Positions 1 to 9,312 are shown, counted from the stretch's first letter. The stretch: 62,866 bases of DNA from Canicola haemoglobinophilus (GCF_002015075.1 NZ_MUXZ01000010.1:1-62866), one strand, 5' to 3'. Notes: generated from the sequence alone by a model not told the origin. Numbers and translations are program-made.

Positions 1-175
1 TTTTGCCTTTTCTGGGCTGATGCTTTTCATAGCCAAGGTGGTCTGTCAGCTCACCATTTAACGCCGCTTCTACCGTGATTTTTTTGAGCATTCGTGAAAA
101 CTGATTAAGGTCTTCTGGGGTTTTTAGGGTTTTGGCAAATTCCGCTGCCAAGGCGTGGAGTTGTTTTTCGTTCAT
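1..175 (-). CDS. IS256/mutator-type transposase, N-terminal part
   Basis: The first 58 codons of a DDE transposase; the gene runs off the window edge, so the catalytic domain is not visible. The peptide begins MNEKQLHALAAEFAKTLK and continues with a TPEDLNQF and a LTDHLGYEK segment, which is the typical N-terminus of IS256-family (mutator-type) transposases. The start is the ATG complementary to 173-175. Flanking sequence 176-244 is the IS terminus with the promoter region. It cannot be said from here whether the full element is intact. Confidence 0.8.
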   Translation of the reverse strand, partial: MNEKQLHALAAEFAKTLKTPEDLNQFSRMLKKITVEAALNGELTDHLGYEKHQPRKGK

Positions 176-244
176 AATAAAATACCTGTGTCTAGATGTA
201 TTATCTCCAGAAACAGGTATTTACACAAATTATGGGAGAGGCTC
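1..244 (-). mobile_element. IS256-family element, one end (left copy)
   Basis: This is the exact reverse complement of 62623-62866, so the same IS terminus occurs at both window ends in opposite orientation. The outer boundary is set by where the two copies stop matching (GGCTC at 240-244). The terminal sequence reads GAGCCTCTCCCATAATT inward. Only about 244 bp of the element is in the window. The insertion lies at the very end of recN and supplies its last codons and stop. Confidence 0.85.
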
Positions 245-1918
245 TCCATTAACCAAATCCAACATCTCTTGCGCATTTGCTAATGCCATATCTGTGATGG
301 TTTGCCCTCCTAAAAGTTTTGCTAATGCCACAACCCTTTGTTCTGCTCTAAGTGCGGTCATTTTTGTGGAAGTTTTATTATCTATAACTTGTTTTTCCAC
401 TGCAAAATGATTATGTCCACAACAAGCCACTTGAGGTAAATGTGTAACGCAAATAACTTGGCATTTTTCGCCTAATTGTCGCAATAATCTTCCAACCACG
501 CTGGCAGTAGCGCCACTAATCCCTACATCAATCTCATCAAAAATTAAAGTTGGAATAGCAGATTTATCAGAAGTTAAAACTTGTATCGCTAATGCGATAC
601 GAGAAAGCTCGCCCCCTGAAGCAACTTTATTTAAAGGTTGAGCTGATTGACCTAAATTTGCGCTAAGATTAAAACTTAGTTGATCATAGCCTTTATTTGA
701 TAATTTTTTATCTGCATCAAAAACAATTGAAAATTCAGCATTTTCCATCGCAAGCTGTTTAATAGATTGAGTCACTTGAGTTGCTAGTTTTATTGCACCT
801 TGTTGACGGCTAAGGCTAAGTTTTGTAGCAATTTCTTGCATGTATTCCCTTTGTTTTTCCTCTTGTTCTATCAACTGAGTTTCACTTTCAGAAAAATCAA
901 CAAGTTGTGCAAGCTCAGATTTCAGTTTTTTATGTAGCGCTACTAAATCCTGTGGTTTAACATTATGCTTACGAGCAAGTTGTACAGCTTGTCCCATACG
1001 TTGCTCCACCTCTTGTAACAATTGTGGATCTTGCTCAATATTGGAAGATAAATGCTGCATTTCAGAAGTTGCCTCTTGAATTTGAATAAGCGCCTCCTGC
1101 AACATTGTCTGCACATCAGAATAATTAGGATCCAATTGGCAAAGCTCATTAATATATTGTGTTGTTTTATACAACAAGCTATCAATGCTTACACTCTCAT
1201 TTTCACTCAACAGCTGTAATGCAGATTGAGATAAGGAAATTAACTCTTCACTATTTGATAACCGAGTATGTTCTTCTTCTAGTTCTAAATACTCATTTTC
1301 TTTTAAATTAAACTGATCTAACTCTTCTACTTGATATTGTAGTAATTGTTTTTTTGCCTCATTCTCCGCACATTTTTGCTGAAAAGTCGCTACTTTTTCC
1401 TGTAAATCTCGCCAAGTTCGGTAACTTTCTTGCATATCTTTCAGTAAATCTGTATGCCCACAGAATTGATCGACAATCTGAAGTTGATATTCGGTTTTGA
1501 GTAACTGTTGAGAAGCATGCTGGCCATTAATATGGATTAGATATTGGCCAATTTCTTTCAGTTGTGCTGCAGATACCGCAACACCATTAATAAAGGCTTT
1601 TGAACGCCCATCAGAATTGATTATTCGGCGTAAAATACAGCCTTCAGGATTATCAGCATCTTGTAATTCTTGTTCTTGTAACCATTGGTAAGCTGGGTTA
1701 ATTTTCTCAATATGAAATGTTGCACAAACATCTACTCTTTCTTGCCCATCACGCAACATTGATAATTCTGTTCTTTGTCCTAAACAAAGCCCAAGGGCAT
1801 CAATAGCAATAGATTTTCCTGCGCCAGTTTCCCCTGTGATAACTGACATACCTTTAGCAAATTCAATATCAAGATGATGAACAATAGCGAAGTTATTAAT
1901 GGTAAGTTGAAGTAACAT
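230..1918 (-). CDS. recN: DNA repair protein RecN
   Basis: RecN is an SMC-like ATPase of the cytoplasm that acts in recombinational repair of double-strand breaks. The 562-residue product has Walker A GETGAGKS at residues 29-36, a long helical coiled-coil middle, the ABC signature SGGELSR near 434-440 and Walker B TLIFDEIDVG near 455-465. Length is normal for the family. The final residues EPLP and the stop codon come from the inserted IS end, so the native C-terminus has been replaced, probably without harm to the ATPase domain. The gene follows nadK on the same strand, with two LexA-type boxes just upstream, so SOS induction is expected. Confidence 0.97.
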   Translation of the reverse strand: MLLQLTINNFAIVHHLDIEFAKGMSVITGETGAGKSIAIDALGLCLGQRTELSMLRDGQERVDVCATFHIEKINPAYQWLQEQELQDADNPEGCILRRIINSDGRSKAFINGVAVSAAQLKEIGQYLIHINGQHASQQLLKTEYQLQIVDQFCGHTDLLKDMQESYRTWRDLQEKVATFQQKCAENEAKKQLLQYQVEELDQFNLKENEYLELEEEHTRLSNSEELISLSQSALQLLSENESVSIDSLLYKTTQYINELCQLDPNYSDVQTMLQEALIQIQEATSEMQHLSSNIEQDPQLLQEVEQRMGQAVQLARKHNVKPQDLVALHKKLKSELAQLVDFSESETQLIEQEEKQREYMQEIATKLSLSRQQGAIKLATQVTQSIKQLAMENAEFSIVFDADKKLSNKGYDQLSFNLSANLGQSAQPLNKVASGGELSRIALAIQVLTSDKSAIPTLIFDEIDVGISGATASVVGRLLRQLGEKCQVICVTHLPQVACCGHNHFAVEKQVIDNKTSTKMTALRAEQRVVALAKLLGGQTITDMALANAQEMLDLVNGEPLP

Positions 1919-1931
1919 AGAATGATCTCCT

Positions 1932-1975
1932 TACTGTATATAAAAACAAGTTTATATATGTTTTTATATACAGTA
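1932..1975 (-). promoter_or_regulatory. Paired LexA (SOS) boxes upstream of recN
   Basis: CTGT-N8-ACAA at 1934-1949 and ATGT-N8-ACAG at 1958-1973 each differ from the LexA consensus CTGT-N8-ACAG by one base. Together they form a near-perfect inverted repeat whose arms share a 15-bp sequence. They lie 16-55 bp upstream of the recN ATG, between nadK and recN. E. coli recN also has more than one SOS box. Confidence 0.75.
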
Positions 1976-1996
1976 AAGAGATTTTGTAAAAATTTT

Positions 1997-2914
1997 TTAT
2001 GCTAAATTTTTAAACCAACCTAATTTTGTACTTAACACATTGTAATAATTGTAATTTTTCAAATGTAATAAGCGTAATTTATTTTGGCTTTTAGTGATAT
2101 GAACAATATCATCAGGGGTAAAAGAGAGAGCTACTTGGCTGTCACAGCCTACTTCTAATTGAGAGGTATTATATTCTGCAAAACGCACCGATATTTTGCT
2201 GTCTCCATCAATAACTAGAGGGCGAGAAGATAAAGTATGTGGAAACATAGGCACTAACGCAATAGCATTAAGTTGTGGGGTTAAAATTGGGCCACCTGCA
2301 GATAAAGAATAAGCGGTCGAACCTGTTGGTGTGGAAAGAATTAAACCGTCGGAGCGCTGTGAAAATGCCGATTTATCATTAATATACACATGAAAATCGA
2401 TCATATGAGCAATTTTCGCTGGGTGAATAACAGCCTCATTTATTGCGTTGCCTTGAGCAATGATTTCGCCATCTCGTTCAATACTGGCTTCAAGTAAAAA
2501 ACGTTCCTCTACAAAAAACTCCCCTCTTTCTAAACAAGCCTCTAGTTGAGCATAAGCATTTTTCGGATCAATATCAGTTAAAAAACCTAAATTACCACGG
2601 TTAATGCCAATTAATGGAATATTATATTTAGCTAAGACCCTTGCTCGCCCTAGCATATTGCCATCTCCACCAATCACAATAGCCAGATGAGCCAAACGAC
2701 CAATATCATCTAAACTCGCCAGATTATTTGTTGGTAATGCTAAACGCTCACCAATTTCTTGCTCAACTAAGACCTGATAACCACGTTCAGAAAGCCAATA
2801 AAACAGATTTTTGTGCATTTGTAAATTTACATCGTGACGAGGGCGTCCTACTAAGGCAATCGTCTTAAACGAAATAATTAATTGTTTACTATCAATAAAA
2901 TTTGTTGCGGTCAT
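1997..2914 (-). CDS. nadK: NAD kinase
   Basis: NadK phosphorylates NAD+ with ATP to give NADP+ in the cytoplasm. The protein has the GGDGN motif at residues 82-86, followed by NRGNLGFLTD and the DGLILSTPTGSTAYSLSAGGP block that builds the NAD site, all diagnostic of the family. I start it at the ATG complementary to 2912-2914, giving 305 residues. The reading frame extends 18 codons further upstream, but that extension has no family-like sequence and runs into the promoter region shared with the divergent grpE. recN follows on the same strand after 78 bp. Confidence 0.95.
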   Translation of the reverse strand: MTATNFIDSKQLIISFKTIALVGRPRHDVNLQMHKNLFYWLSERGYQVLVEQEIGERLALPTNNLASLDDIGRLAHLAIVIGGDGNMLGRARVLAKYNIPLIGINRGNLGFLTDIDPKNAYAQLEACLERGEFFVEERFLLEASIERDGEIIAQGNAINEAVIHPAKIAHMIDFHVYINDKSAFSQRSDGLILSTPTGSTAYSLSAGGPILTPQLNAIALVPMFPHTLSSRPLVIDGDSKISVRFAEYNTSQLEVGCDSQVALSFTPDDIVHITKSQNKLRLLHLKNYNYYNVLSTKLGWFKNLA

Positions 2915-3054
2915 AGTCTTTCTGTCAAGAGTACTTGAATTCAATGAATGGGGCATTATATTACACACATTCTCGCCTGCTTGCCAATAAGTGCGAGTGT
3001 TAATTTATAGGTTTTTTGATACAATGACGCAAATCTAAAAATGGAGTAAAAGTA

Positions 3055-3642
3055 ATGTCAGAACAAGAAAAAATTCAACAAGAAGAAACCCAAGTTGAAC
3101 TTGAAACGCAAAACGAACAAGAAACGCTAACAGAAAATGCAGAAGCACAAGAAGGCGATGCTTTAGAGGAAGCTATTGCTCGTGTACAAGAATTAGAAGA
3201 ACAGCTTGTTGAGAGCGCTAAAAAAGAACAAGACATTTTATTACGCACTCGTGCGGAAATTGATAATATGCGCCGCCGTGCTGAACAAGATGTTGAAAAA
3301 GCACATAAATTTGCGTTAGAAAAATTTTCTAAAGATCTATTGGAAACCATAGATAATTTGGAACGTGCATTATCTACACCAGCGAATGTAGAAGATGAAA
3401 CAGTGAAAGGCTTAGTTGATGGTGTTGAGCTTACCCTAAAAGGACTTTTATCCACAGTTGCACGTTTTGGCGTAGAGCCTGTTGGCGTAGTGGGTGAAAC
3501 CTTTAACCCAGAATTACACCAAGCGATTTCAATGCAACCAACAGAGGGTTTTGAAAGCAACCAAATTACCGTTGTTTTACAAAAAGGTTATCTATTAAAT
3601 GGACGAGTAATTCGTCCTGCAATGGTGATGGTTGCGCAATAA
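3055..3642 (+). CDS. grpE: Nucleotide exchange factor GrpE
   Basis: GrpE is the co-chaperone that releases ADP from DnaK. The 195-residue product has an acidic, glutamate- and glutamine-rich N-terminus, a long helical segment (about 40-95, containing LLRTRAEIDNMRRRAE) and the C-terminal beta domain with FGVEPVGVVGETFNPELHQA. Length matches E. coli GrpE (197). The start has GGAGTAAAAGTA upstream. The gene stands alone, divergent from nadK-recN, and ends at a strong hairpin terminator. I did not find a convincing heat-shock sigma promoter. Confidence 0.96.
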   Translation: MSEQEKIQQEETQVELETQNEQETLTENAEAQEGDALEEAIARVQELEEQLVESAKKEQDILLRTRAEIDNMRRRAEQDVEKAHKFALEKFSKDLLETIDNLERALSTPANVEDETVKGLVDGVELTLKGLLSTVARFGVEPVGVVGETFNPELHQAISMQPTEGFESNQITVVLQKGYLLNGRVIRPAMVMVAQ

Positions 3643-3672
3643 ATTTATAATTTGAATTTAGTCCTTGATAAC

Positions 3673-3712
3673 AAAAAGCCAATTGTCCTAGTTGAACAAT
3701 TGGCTTTTTTAT
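3673..3712. terminator. Bidirectional terminator between grpE and bcp
   Basis: The hairpin arms AAAGCCAATTGT and ACAATTGGCTTT are followed by a T-run on the plus strand, and preceded by an A-run that serves the minus strand. It separates the convergent genes grpE and bcp. Confidence 0.85.
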
Positions 3713-3723
3713 TGAAAGTCTTA

Positions 3724-4185
3724 TTAATTTAAATAATCTAAGACTACTTGATGATGATCTGTCGTTTTAAATTTATCAAAAACTTTTTCAATTTTTCCTT
3801 CTTCATCAATCAAAAAGCTAATGCGATGAACACCATCAAAAACTCTACCCATAAATTTTTTCTCCCCCCAAACGCCAAATTGCTCAGCAACGATATGTTG
3901 TTCATCAGAAAGAAGATCAAAATTCAGCGCTTTTTTTTCTTTAAAGTTTGCTAGTTTTTTGGGCGCATCTGGGCTAACCCCTAAAATAACGAGACCTTTC
4001 CTTTCTAATTCTGTTTTGCTATCACGTAAGCCACAAGCTTGCGTTGTACACCCTGGAGTTAGCGCCTTTGGATAAAAATAAACTAACACTTTTTTACCTT
4101 TAAAATTCTCCAGATTAACTAACTTCTCATCTTGATTTAACAAACTAAAGTGCGGTGCAAAATCACCTTCTTTTAATGTATTCAT
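3724..4185 (-). CDS. bcp: Thioredoxin-dependent peroxiredoxin BCP
   Basis: BCP reduces hydrogen peroxide and organic hydroperoxides using thioredoxin. The 153-residue protein carries the peroxidatic Cys46 and the second Cys51 in the segment YPKALTPGCTTQACGLRD, the classic atypical 2-Cys BCP arrangement. Length is close to E. coli BCP (156). It is a single cytoplasmic gene, divergent from dapA. AAGGTAACC just upstream of the ATG provides a plausible ribosome site. Confidence 0.96.
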   Translation of the reverse strand: MNTLKEGDFAPHFSLLNQDEKLVNLENFKGKKVLVYFYPKALTPGCTTQACGLRDSKTELERKGLVILGVSPDAPKKLANFKEKKALNFDLLSDEQHIVAEQFGVWGEKKFMGRVFDGVHRISFLIDEEGKIEKVFDKFKTTDHHQVVLDYLN

Positions 4186-4310
4186 ATAAGGTTACCTTCT
4201 TAACATAAAAAATATAAAAAAACACTTGCAAATTATAATTATTTTAACGATCCTAAACGAACTTTTTCAAGCCAACATCATGCAAATACAATAAAAGTAA
4301 GGAGATTTTT

Positions 4311-5207
4311 ATGACCACAAACAAACCATTATTTTACGGAAGTATTACCGCACTTATTACCCCGATGGATAATCATGGGGAAGTTGATTTTAGTGCATTA
4401 AAAAAACTCGTTGAATACCACATCGCCTCAGGAACAAATGCCATTGTATCTGTTGGTACAACAGGGGAAGCAGCAACCCTGAGCATTGATGAAAATGTAA
4501 AAACGATCTTAAAGACGGTTGAGTTTGCTGATGGCAGAATACCTGTTATTGCAGGGACAGGCGCAAATGCAACTAGCGAAGCAATTACTATGACTAAATT
4601 ATTAAATGATAGTGGTGTTGCGGGATGCTTATCTGTTGTGCCTTACTACAACAAACCAACTCAAGAAGGAATGTACCAACATTTTAAAGCGATTGCAGAA
4701 TGTACCGATATTCCACAAATTCTTTATAATGTGCCTGGGCGTACAGGTAGTGATTTACTACCTGAAACAGTTGGACGTTTAGCCCAAATTAATAATATTG
4801 TGGGAATTAAAGAGGCAACTGGAGATGTAAGTCGCGTGGCTAAAATTAAACAATTAGCAGGAGAAGATTTTATTTTCCTTAGTGGAGATGATGCGACTGG
4901 CTTTGAAAGCATGAAACTAGGCGGACAAGGTGTCATTTCTGTCACAAATAATATTGCAGCTGCTGATATGGCAAAAATGTGTGAATTAGCCTTAGCAGGT
5001 AAATTTGATGAAGCAGAAGTGATTAACAACAGATTAATGGCATTACACAAAAATTTATTCGTGGAATCCAACCCAATTCCAGTCAAATGGGCAGCTTACA
5101 AACTAGGTTTAGTCCCTGAACCAATTTTACGCCTCCCTCTCACAACCTTAAGTGAGCAAGCACAACCTAAAGTTGTCGAAGCATTGAAAATTGCAGGATT
5201 ATTATAA
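4311..5207 (+). CDS. dapA: 4-hydroxy-tetrahydrodipicolinate synthase
   Basis: DapA condenses pyruvate with aspartate semialdehyde, the first committed step of lysine and diaminopimelate synthesis. The 298-residue protein shows the N-terminal GSITALITPM, the TTGEAATLS phosphate-like loop, the catalytic tyrosine in YNVPGRTG and the Schiff-base lysine in IVGIKEATGD (about Lys167). The start is preceded by AAGGAG. bamC follows after 107 bp in the same direction, as in E. coli where dapA and bamC are adjacent. Confidence 0.97.
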   Translation: MTTNKPLFYGSITALITPMDNHGEVDFSALKKLVEYHIASGTNAIVSVGTTGEAATLSIDENVKTILKTVEFADGRIPVIAGTGANATSEAITMTKLLNDSGVAGCLSVVPYYNKPTQEGMYQHFKAIAECTDIPQILYNVPGRTGSDLLPETVGRLAQINNIVGIKEATGDVSRVAKIKQLAGEDFIFLSGDDATGFESMKLGGQGVISVTNNIAAADMAKMCELALAGKFDEAEVINNRLMALHKNLFVESNPIPVKWAAYKLGLVPEPILRLPLTTLSEQAQPKVVEALKIAGLL

Positions 5208-5314
5208 TCTTTTTATGAAACATTAGGGTCTGGATGCAGGTCCTAAACTTTTTAACAAAGTTGTAGTCTAATGGCTGGCGTAAATATTTTAATACTTTTA
5301 TTGAAGGATAATTT

Positions 5315-6319
5315 ATGAAAAAGTGGTTACTAACCTTAACAACGCTCTCTCTTCTTGTGGCTTGTTCAACAAATAATGACGATAAGCAAATAGCTAATGA
5401 TACTTATCAAAAAAAAGCTGATAGCTTAGTATCAACTCGTTCAGTTTTACAAAGTGGGGGAATAAATTTACCTCAGCAAGATCCAACTTATCAGCTCCCA
5501 CAAGTACAAATTAAATCAACGGAAAAAGTGGATATTCGCCCACCTTCAACACCATTTGCAACTATTGGTCAATCCATCGCACAATTCGATGGTGAAAAAG
5601 CTTTTATTATTTATCCAAATACTTTGCAACATGTTTATAACTTACAACAAATCGAGCGTCTCTTAAAAGAGCAAGGGATTCCTTATACAAATGAGGGTGG
5701 CAAAATTATTACCGATTGGACCGAAACAGGGCGTAATGATGACTTAAAAGGGACACAAATCCGTTATCAAATAGAGCATCTCAATGTAAATAATTCTAGT
5801 GCATTAGTGATTTTTATTAATCAAATGCAAAGAAATGGGACTATTTACACGCCGAATGTAGCGGATAAGCAACGCTATACATCTGATCGCCTTAATCAAC
5901 TTATTGGTGAACTGAATAACAACTATCGCCAACAACAGCAGGAATTAAATACCGCATCTAATGCAATTCAAAGTATGTTGATTACTGATACCAATGGAAA
6001 CCTAGCCTTAGGCCTAGATGCACCATTTGAACATTCTTGGCTAAAACTTTCCCATAACTTAGAGAAAATAGGTTTTACTGTTAAAACTCAAAAAGCAGCA
6101 AGAGGACAATTAGAGTTAAAATATAAACCTTTAGATCAAGAAGAATGGCTACGTTTTGGAACAACTCAGCCAGACTTAGAAAAAGGAATTTATTATTTAC
6201 AATTGAGTGCTTTAGGTCAGCAAAGTAGCTTAGTGATTTCAGATGAGGAAGGGAAAGCCCTTTCGGGTAACCAAGCTCAAGGGATTTATCAAGCCTTACA
6301 AAATATCTTAGCTAAATAA
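5315..6319 (+). CDS. bamC: Outer membrane assembly lipoprotein BamC
   Basis: BamC (NlpB) is a lipoprotein of the BAM complex that inserts beta-barrel proteins into the outer membrane. The N-terminus is a lipoprotein signal with lipobox LLVAC and Cys17 as the lipidation site. Two helix-grip domains are expected, roughly 90-200 and 220-334. Length (334) is close to E. coli BamC (344). Its place downstream of dapA supports the call. A hairpin terminator follows directly. Confidence 0.92.
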   Translation: MKKWLLTLTTLSLLVACSTNNDDKQIANDTYQKKADSLVSTRSVLQSGGINLPQQDPTYQLPQVQIKSTEKVDIRPPSTPFATIGQSIAQFDGEKAFIIYPNTLQHVYNLQQIERLLKEQGIPYTNEGGKIITDWTETGRNDDLKGTQIRYQIEHLNVNNSSALVIFINQMQRNGTIYTPNVADKQRYTSDRLNQLIGELNNNYRQQQQELNTASNAIQSMLITDTNGNLALGLDAPFEHSWLKLSHNLEKIGFTVKTQKAARGQLELKYKPLDQEEWLRFGTTQPDLEKGIYYLQLSALGQQSSLVISDEEGKALSGNQAQGIYQALQNILAK

Positions 6320-6324
6320 AAATA

Positions 6325-6356
6325 GTTAGCCCGACAATAAATCGGGCTAATTTTTA
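6325..6356. terminator. Terminator between bamC and rimI
   Basis: TTAGCCCGA and TCGGGCTAA form the stem, followed by TTTTT on the plus strand. It overlaps the end of the convergent rimI. Confidence 0.8.
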
Positions 6357-6791
6357 TAAATAAAGCGCCATTACGACCGCACTTTCTCTTTTCCCATCAG
6401 GCAACGGATAGTAATTTTTGCGAATATCCACTTCATTAAACCCCAAATTTTCATATAACTGCCTTGCCTTCATATTTGTTTCTCGAACCTCTAGCCATAG
6501 GGTTTGGATACCTCGTTCAGATAAACGCTTAATTAATTCTACCAACAGTTCTTTCCCTAGCCCTTGTCCTTGATATTCAGGATAAACTGCAATATTGAAT
6601 AAAGTTGCCTCGTCTAAAACAAGATTGCAAATAGCAAATGCCACAATCTTACCACCAATAACCTTCTTCAAATTAAGATAGCATTCGCCCTGATTATTTT
6701 TTAACGTACCTAATGACCAAGGCACAATATGCGCCTTTTGTTCAATCAGAAATAACTCTGCAAAATCTTGTTCATTAACACATGAAATCAT
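6354..6791 (-). CDS. rimI: Ribosomal protein S18 alanine N-acetyltransferase
   Basis: RimI is a GNAT-fold enzyme that acetylates the N-terminus of ribosomal protein S18. Diagnostic segments are VLDEATLFNIAVYPEYQGQGLGKELL (split here: the acetyl-CoA loop is YQGQGLG), TLWLEVRETN and ALYE-like RQLYENLGFNEV. The ATG complementary to 6789-6791 gives 145 residues, the family length, with AAGGAATATAGCA upstream. A longer frame would begin inside holD. It follows holD almost directly, the conserved holD-rimI pair. Confidence 0.93.
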   Translation of the reverse strand: MISCVNEQDFAELFLIEQKAHIVPWSLGTLKNNQGECYLNLKKVIGGKIVAFAICNLVLDEATLFNIAVYPEYQGQGLGKELLVELIKRLSERGIQTLWLEVRETNMKARQLYENLGFNEVDIRKNYYPLPDGKRESAVVMALYL

Positions 6792-6793
6792 TG

Positions 6794-7198
6794 CTATATT
6801 CCTTGAATTTGCTGCCAAAACTGACGTTTTGCATGAGGGCTTTGTGTTAATTTCTCAAGCTCACAAGTTTTCCAACAATGAGAGCCTTGTTTATCAACTA
6901 AAGTGCGGTCGATTTTTTGCTGATCTTCTGTAAGCAACCAATAAATCACTTCATGTTCAACTTGAAGATAAGGCAAAAAGTCAAAATCAATGCATAAACA
7001 ATCTTCAGTGCTAAATTCAAGACCACGAAATACATCTTGTAAAAATGGCTGTTCTTTTGACAAGGCTTGCTCAGCAATCACAATCAAACGAATATTTTGT
7101 GCCACAGGAACATTGACCAAGCCTTTAAAAATATTCGGCTGGCGTAATTGCCATTGGGAAATCCCCATTTCTTGTAAGAGTTTATCTCGTCTATTCAT
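6794..7198 (-). CDS. holD: DNA polymerase III psi subunit
   Basis: HolD (psi) bridges the chi subunit to the tau/gamma clamp loader of the replicative polymerase. The protein is 134 residues, like E. coli HolD (137), and shares the N-terminal pattern RRDKLLQEMGISQWQLRQP. The rest of the family is poorly conserved. The linkage to rimI downstream and the divergent rsmC upstream is the standard arrangement and supports the call. A USS lies inside it, near 6901. Confidence 0.9.
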   Translation of the reverse strand: MNRRDKLLQEMGISQWQLRQPNIFKGLVNVPVAQNIRLIVIAEQALSKEQPFLQDVFRGLEFSTEDCLCIDFDFLPYLQVEHEVIYWLLTEDQQKIDRTLVDKQGSHCWKTCELEKLTQSPHAKRQFWQQIQGI

Positions 7199-7336
7199 TG
7201 CTACCTTCCTAAATGACGAGATATTTTAAACTGTAACTGAAATGAGGTTAAGCAATAATTGCTTTTTAAAATAAAGAACGTAGAATGCGAGTTCATCAAA
7301 AAGCATAGTGAAACTTTTCTATATAGGATCAACAAC

Positions 7337-8329
7337 GTGATTTCCCTTGAAAGCCAAGTCTTAGAACGTCATCTGACGTTTTTCCAGAATAAATCTATCT
7401 TGTTTACTGGTGGCATCAAAGACAACTTCCCACAACAATTAAAAAATGCCAAATCTATTCAGATTTGGTCATGGTATTTTGATTATGCCAAACAACTAAG
7501 TGCGGTTAATTTTTCTGTAGAATGTCGTACCGAAGCAGATTTATTTGTTTTCTACTGGACAAAAAACAAACAAGAAGTTAATTTCCAACTTATGCAACTT
7601 TTGGATCGTGCACCAATAGGTCAGGAAGTATTAATTATTGGTGAAAATCGTGCTGGCGTGCGTTCAGTAGAGAAACTTCTTGAACCTTATGGTGAAATCG
7701 CCAAAATTGACAGTGCTAGACGTTGTGGCTTATATCATTTTTGCCTGAAAAAACAACCGCACTTTGACTTAGAAAAATATTGGAAAACCTATCAACACCC
7801 TGCACTAAATGACTTGAAAATATTTAGCTTACCCGGTGTATTTAGTGCAAATGAATTAGATCAAGGCACCATGCTACTGTTATCAACAATTCACAATTCC
7901 ATTCGAGGAAGAGTATTGGATCTAGGCTGTGGTGCTGGAGTAATAGGAAGCTACCTAAAACAACAAAACCCGAATGTTGAACTTACTATGACAGATATTC
8001 ATGCTATGGCATTAGCCTCGGCAAAACGCACTTTAGCAGAAAATAATTTGCAGGGCGAAGTTCTTGCTAGTGATGTTTTTTCTGATATTCAAGGAAAATT
8101 CGATTTAATCATTTCAAATCCGCCTTTTCACGACGGTATAGATACGGCTTATCAAGCTGTCACAGATCTTATTAAACAAGCCAAATGGTATTTAAATTCA
8201 GGTGGAGAATTAAGAATTGTTGCCAATGCCTTCTTACCTTATCCCGATCTACTCGATCAATATTTCGAGCATCATCAAGTTTTAGCTAAAACGGGGAAAT
8301 TTAAAGTTTATTCAGTGAAAGTAAATTAA
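7337..8329 (+). CDS. rsmC: 16S rRNA (guanine1207-N2)-methyltransferase
   Basis: RsmC methylates G1207 of 16S rRNA using S-adenosylmethionine. The C-terminal domain has the SAM motif VLDLGCGAGVIG and the catalytic N6/N2-type motif IISNPPFHDG. The N-terminal half is a degenerate copy of the fold. I place the start at the GTG at 7337, giving 330 residues beginning ISLESQVLERH. The frame is open further upstream from a TTG at 7259, but that part has no family resemblance, and AGGATC precedes the GTG. Confidence 0.92.
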   Translation: MISLESQVLERHLTFFQNKSILFTGGIKDNFPQQLKNAKSIQIWSWYFDYAKQLSAVNFSVECRTEADLFVFYWTKNKQEVNFQLMQLLDRAPIGQEVLIIGENRAGVRSVEKLLEPYGEIAKIDSARRCGLYHFCLKKQPHFDLEKYWKTYQHPALNDLKIFSLPGVFSANELDQGTMLLLSTIHNSIRGRVLDLGCGAGVIGSYLKQQNPNVELTMTDIHAMALASAKRTLAENNLQGEVLASDVFSDIQGKFDLIISNPPFHDGIDTAYQAVTDLIKQAKWYLNSGGELRIVANAFLPYPDLLDQYFEHHQVLAKTGKFKVYSVKVN

Positions 8330-8349
8330 TCGAGAGAATAAATGACACA

Positions 8350-8380
8350 AAAAATAGAGCGGTATGTTCCGCTCTATTTT
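8350..8380. terminator. Terminator between rsmC and tsf
   Basis: ATAGAGCGG and CCGCTCTAT form a stem around a 6-base loop. It is flanked by an A-run and a T-run, so it can serve both convergent genes. Confidence 0.75.
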
Positions 8381-8403
8381 ATATCTTAAATTCTTTGCAA
8401 GAA

Positions 8404-9255
8404 TTAAGCATTTCCACCAGTGATTTTAGCCACTTCTGCTGCGAAATCTTCTTCAACTTTCTCAATACCTTCGCCTACTTCTAAACGAATGAAGTTTGTA
8501 ACTGAAGTATTAACAGATTTTAAGTAGTCGCCCACAGAAACTGAAGGATCCATAACAAATGATTGACCAGTTAAAGAAACTTCACCAGTGAATTTCTTCA
8601 TACGACCTTCAACCATTTTCTCAGCGATTTCTTTTGGTTTGCCAGAGTTGATCGCGATGTCAATTTGGATTTGACGCTCATGCTCTACTACTTCAGCAGA
8701 AACATCTTCTGGATTTACGAATTCAGGTTTAGATGCGGCAACGTGCATTGCTACTTTTCTTAATTCTTCTTCAGAACCTTTACCTGCAACTAATACACCA
8801 ATTTTTGCACCATGTAAGTATTGTGCAATAGTATTACCAATTAAGTATTCAACACGACGAATAGTCATGTTTTCACCAATTTTTGCTACTAATGCCGCAC
8901 GTTTTTCTTCAAATTGCGCTGCTAATGAGCCAATTGTTATACCTTTGTTTGCTGCTGCATAGTCTGCAACTTCATTAGCTAAACCTAAGAAACCTGCGTC
9001 TTTTGCAACGAAATCTGTTTCACAGTTCATTTCAACTAAAACTCCAAAGTCTTCACCAACACGAGCCAAAATAACGCCCTCAGCTGCTACACGGCCCGCT
9101 TTTTTCGCTGCTTTTGCTTGGCCAGATTTACGCATGTTGTCGATAGCTAACTCAATATCACCGTTTGCTTCAACTAATGCTTTTTTACATTCCATCATGC
9201 CTGCGCCAGTACGCTCACGAAGTTCTTTTACTAGTGATGCTGTAATTTCAGCCAT
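8404..9255 (-). CDS. tsf: Translation elongation factor Ts
   Basis: EF-Ts regenerates EF-Tu-GTP by catalysing GDP release. The 283-residue protein has the N-terminal UBA-like domain with LRERTGAGMMECKKAL, then MNCETDFVAKD and VEYLIGNTIAQYLHGAKIG-like core segments. Length equals the E. coli protein. It lies downstream of rpsB in the universal rpsB-tsf operon, with a hairpin in the intergenic gap that may set the S2 to EF-Ts ratio. Confidence 0.98.
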   Translation of the reverse strand: MAEITASLVKELRERTGAGMMECKKALVEANGDIELAIDNMRKSGQAKAAKKAGRVAAEGVILARVGEDFGVLVEMNCETDFVAKDAGFLGLANEVADYAAANKGITIGSLAAQFEEKRAALVAKIGENMTIRRVEYLIGNTIAQYLHGAKIGVLVAGKGSEEELRKVAMHVAASKPEFVNPEDVSAEVVEHERQIQIDIAINSGKPKEIAEKMVEGRMKKFTGEVSLTGQSFVMDPSVSVGDYLKSVNTSVTNFIRLEVGEGIEKVEEDFAAEVAKITGGNA

Positions 9256-9312
9256 TTTAAATTCCTCTATCCACTTGAATAGTGTCGGTTTTTAAACCGC
9301 ACTTTATTGATA

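Noticed and set aside
3075..3560. 161-codon frame on the minus strand opposite grpE
   Set aside because: It is fully inside grpE, serine- and cysteine-rich as expected for an antisense shadow, and has no ribosome site.
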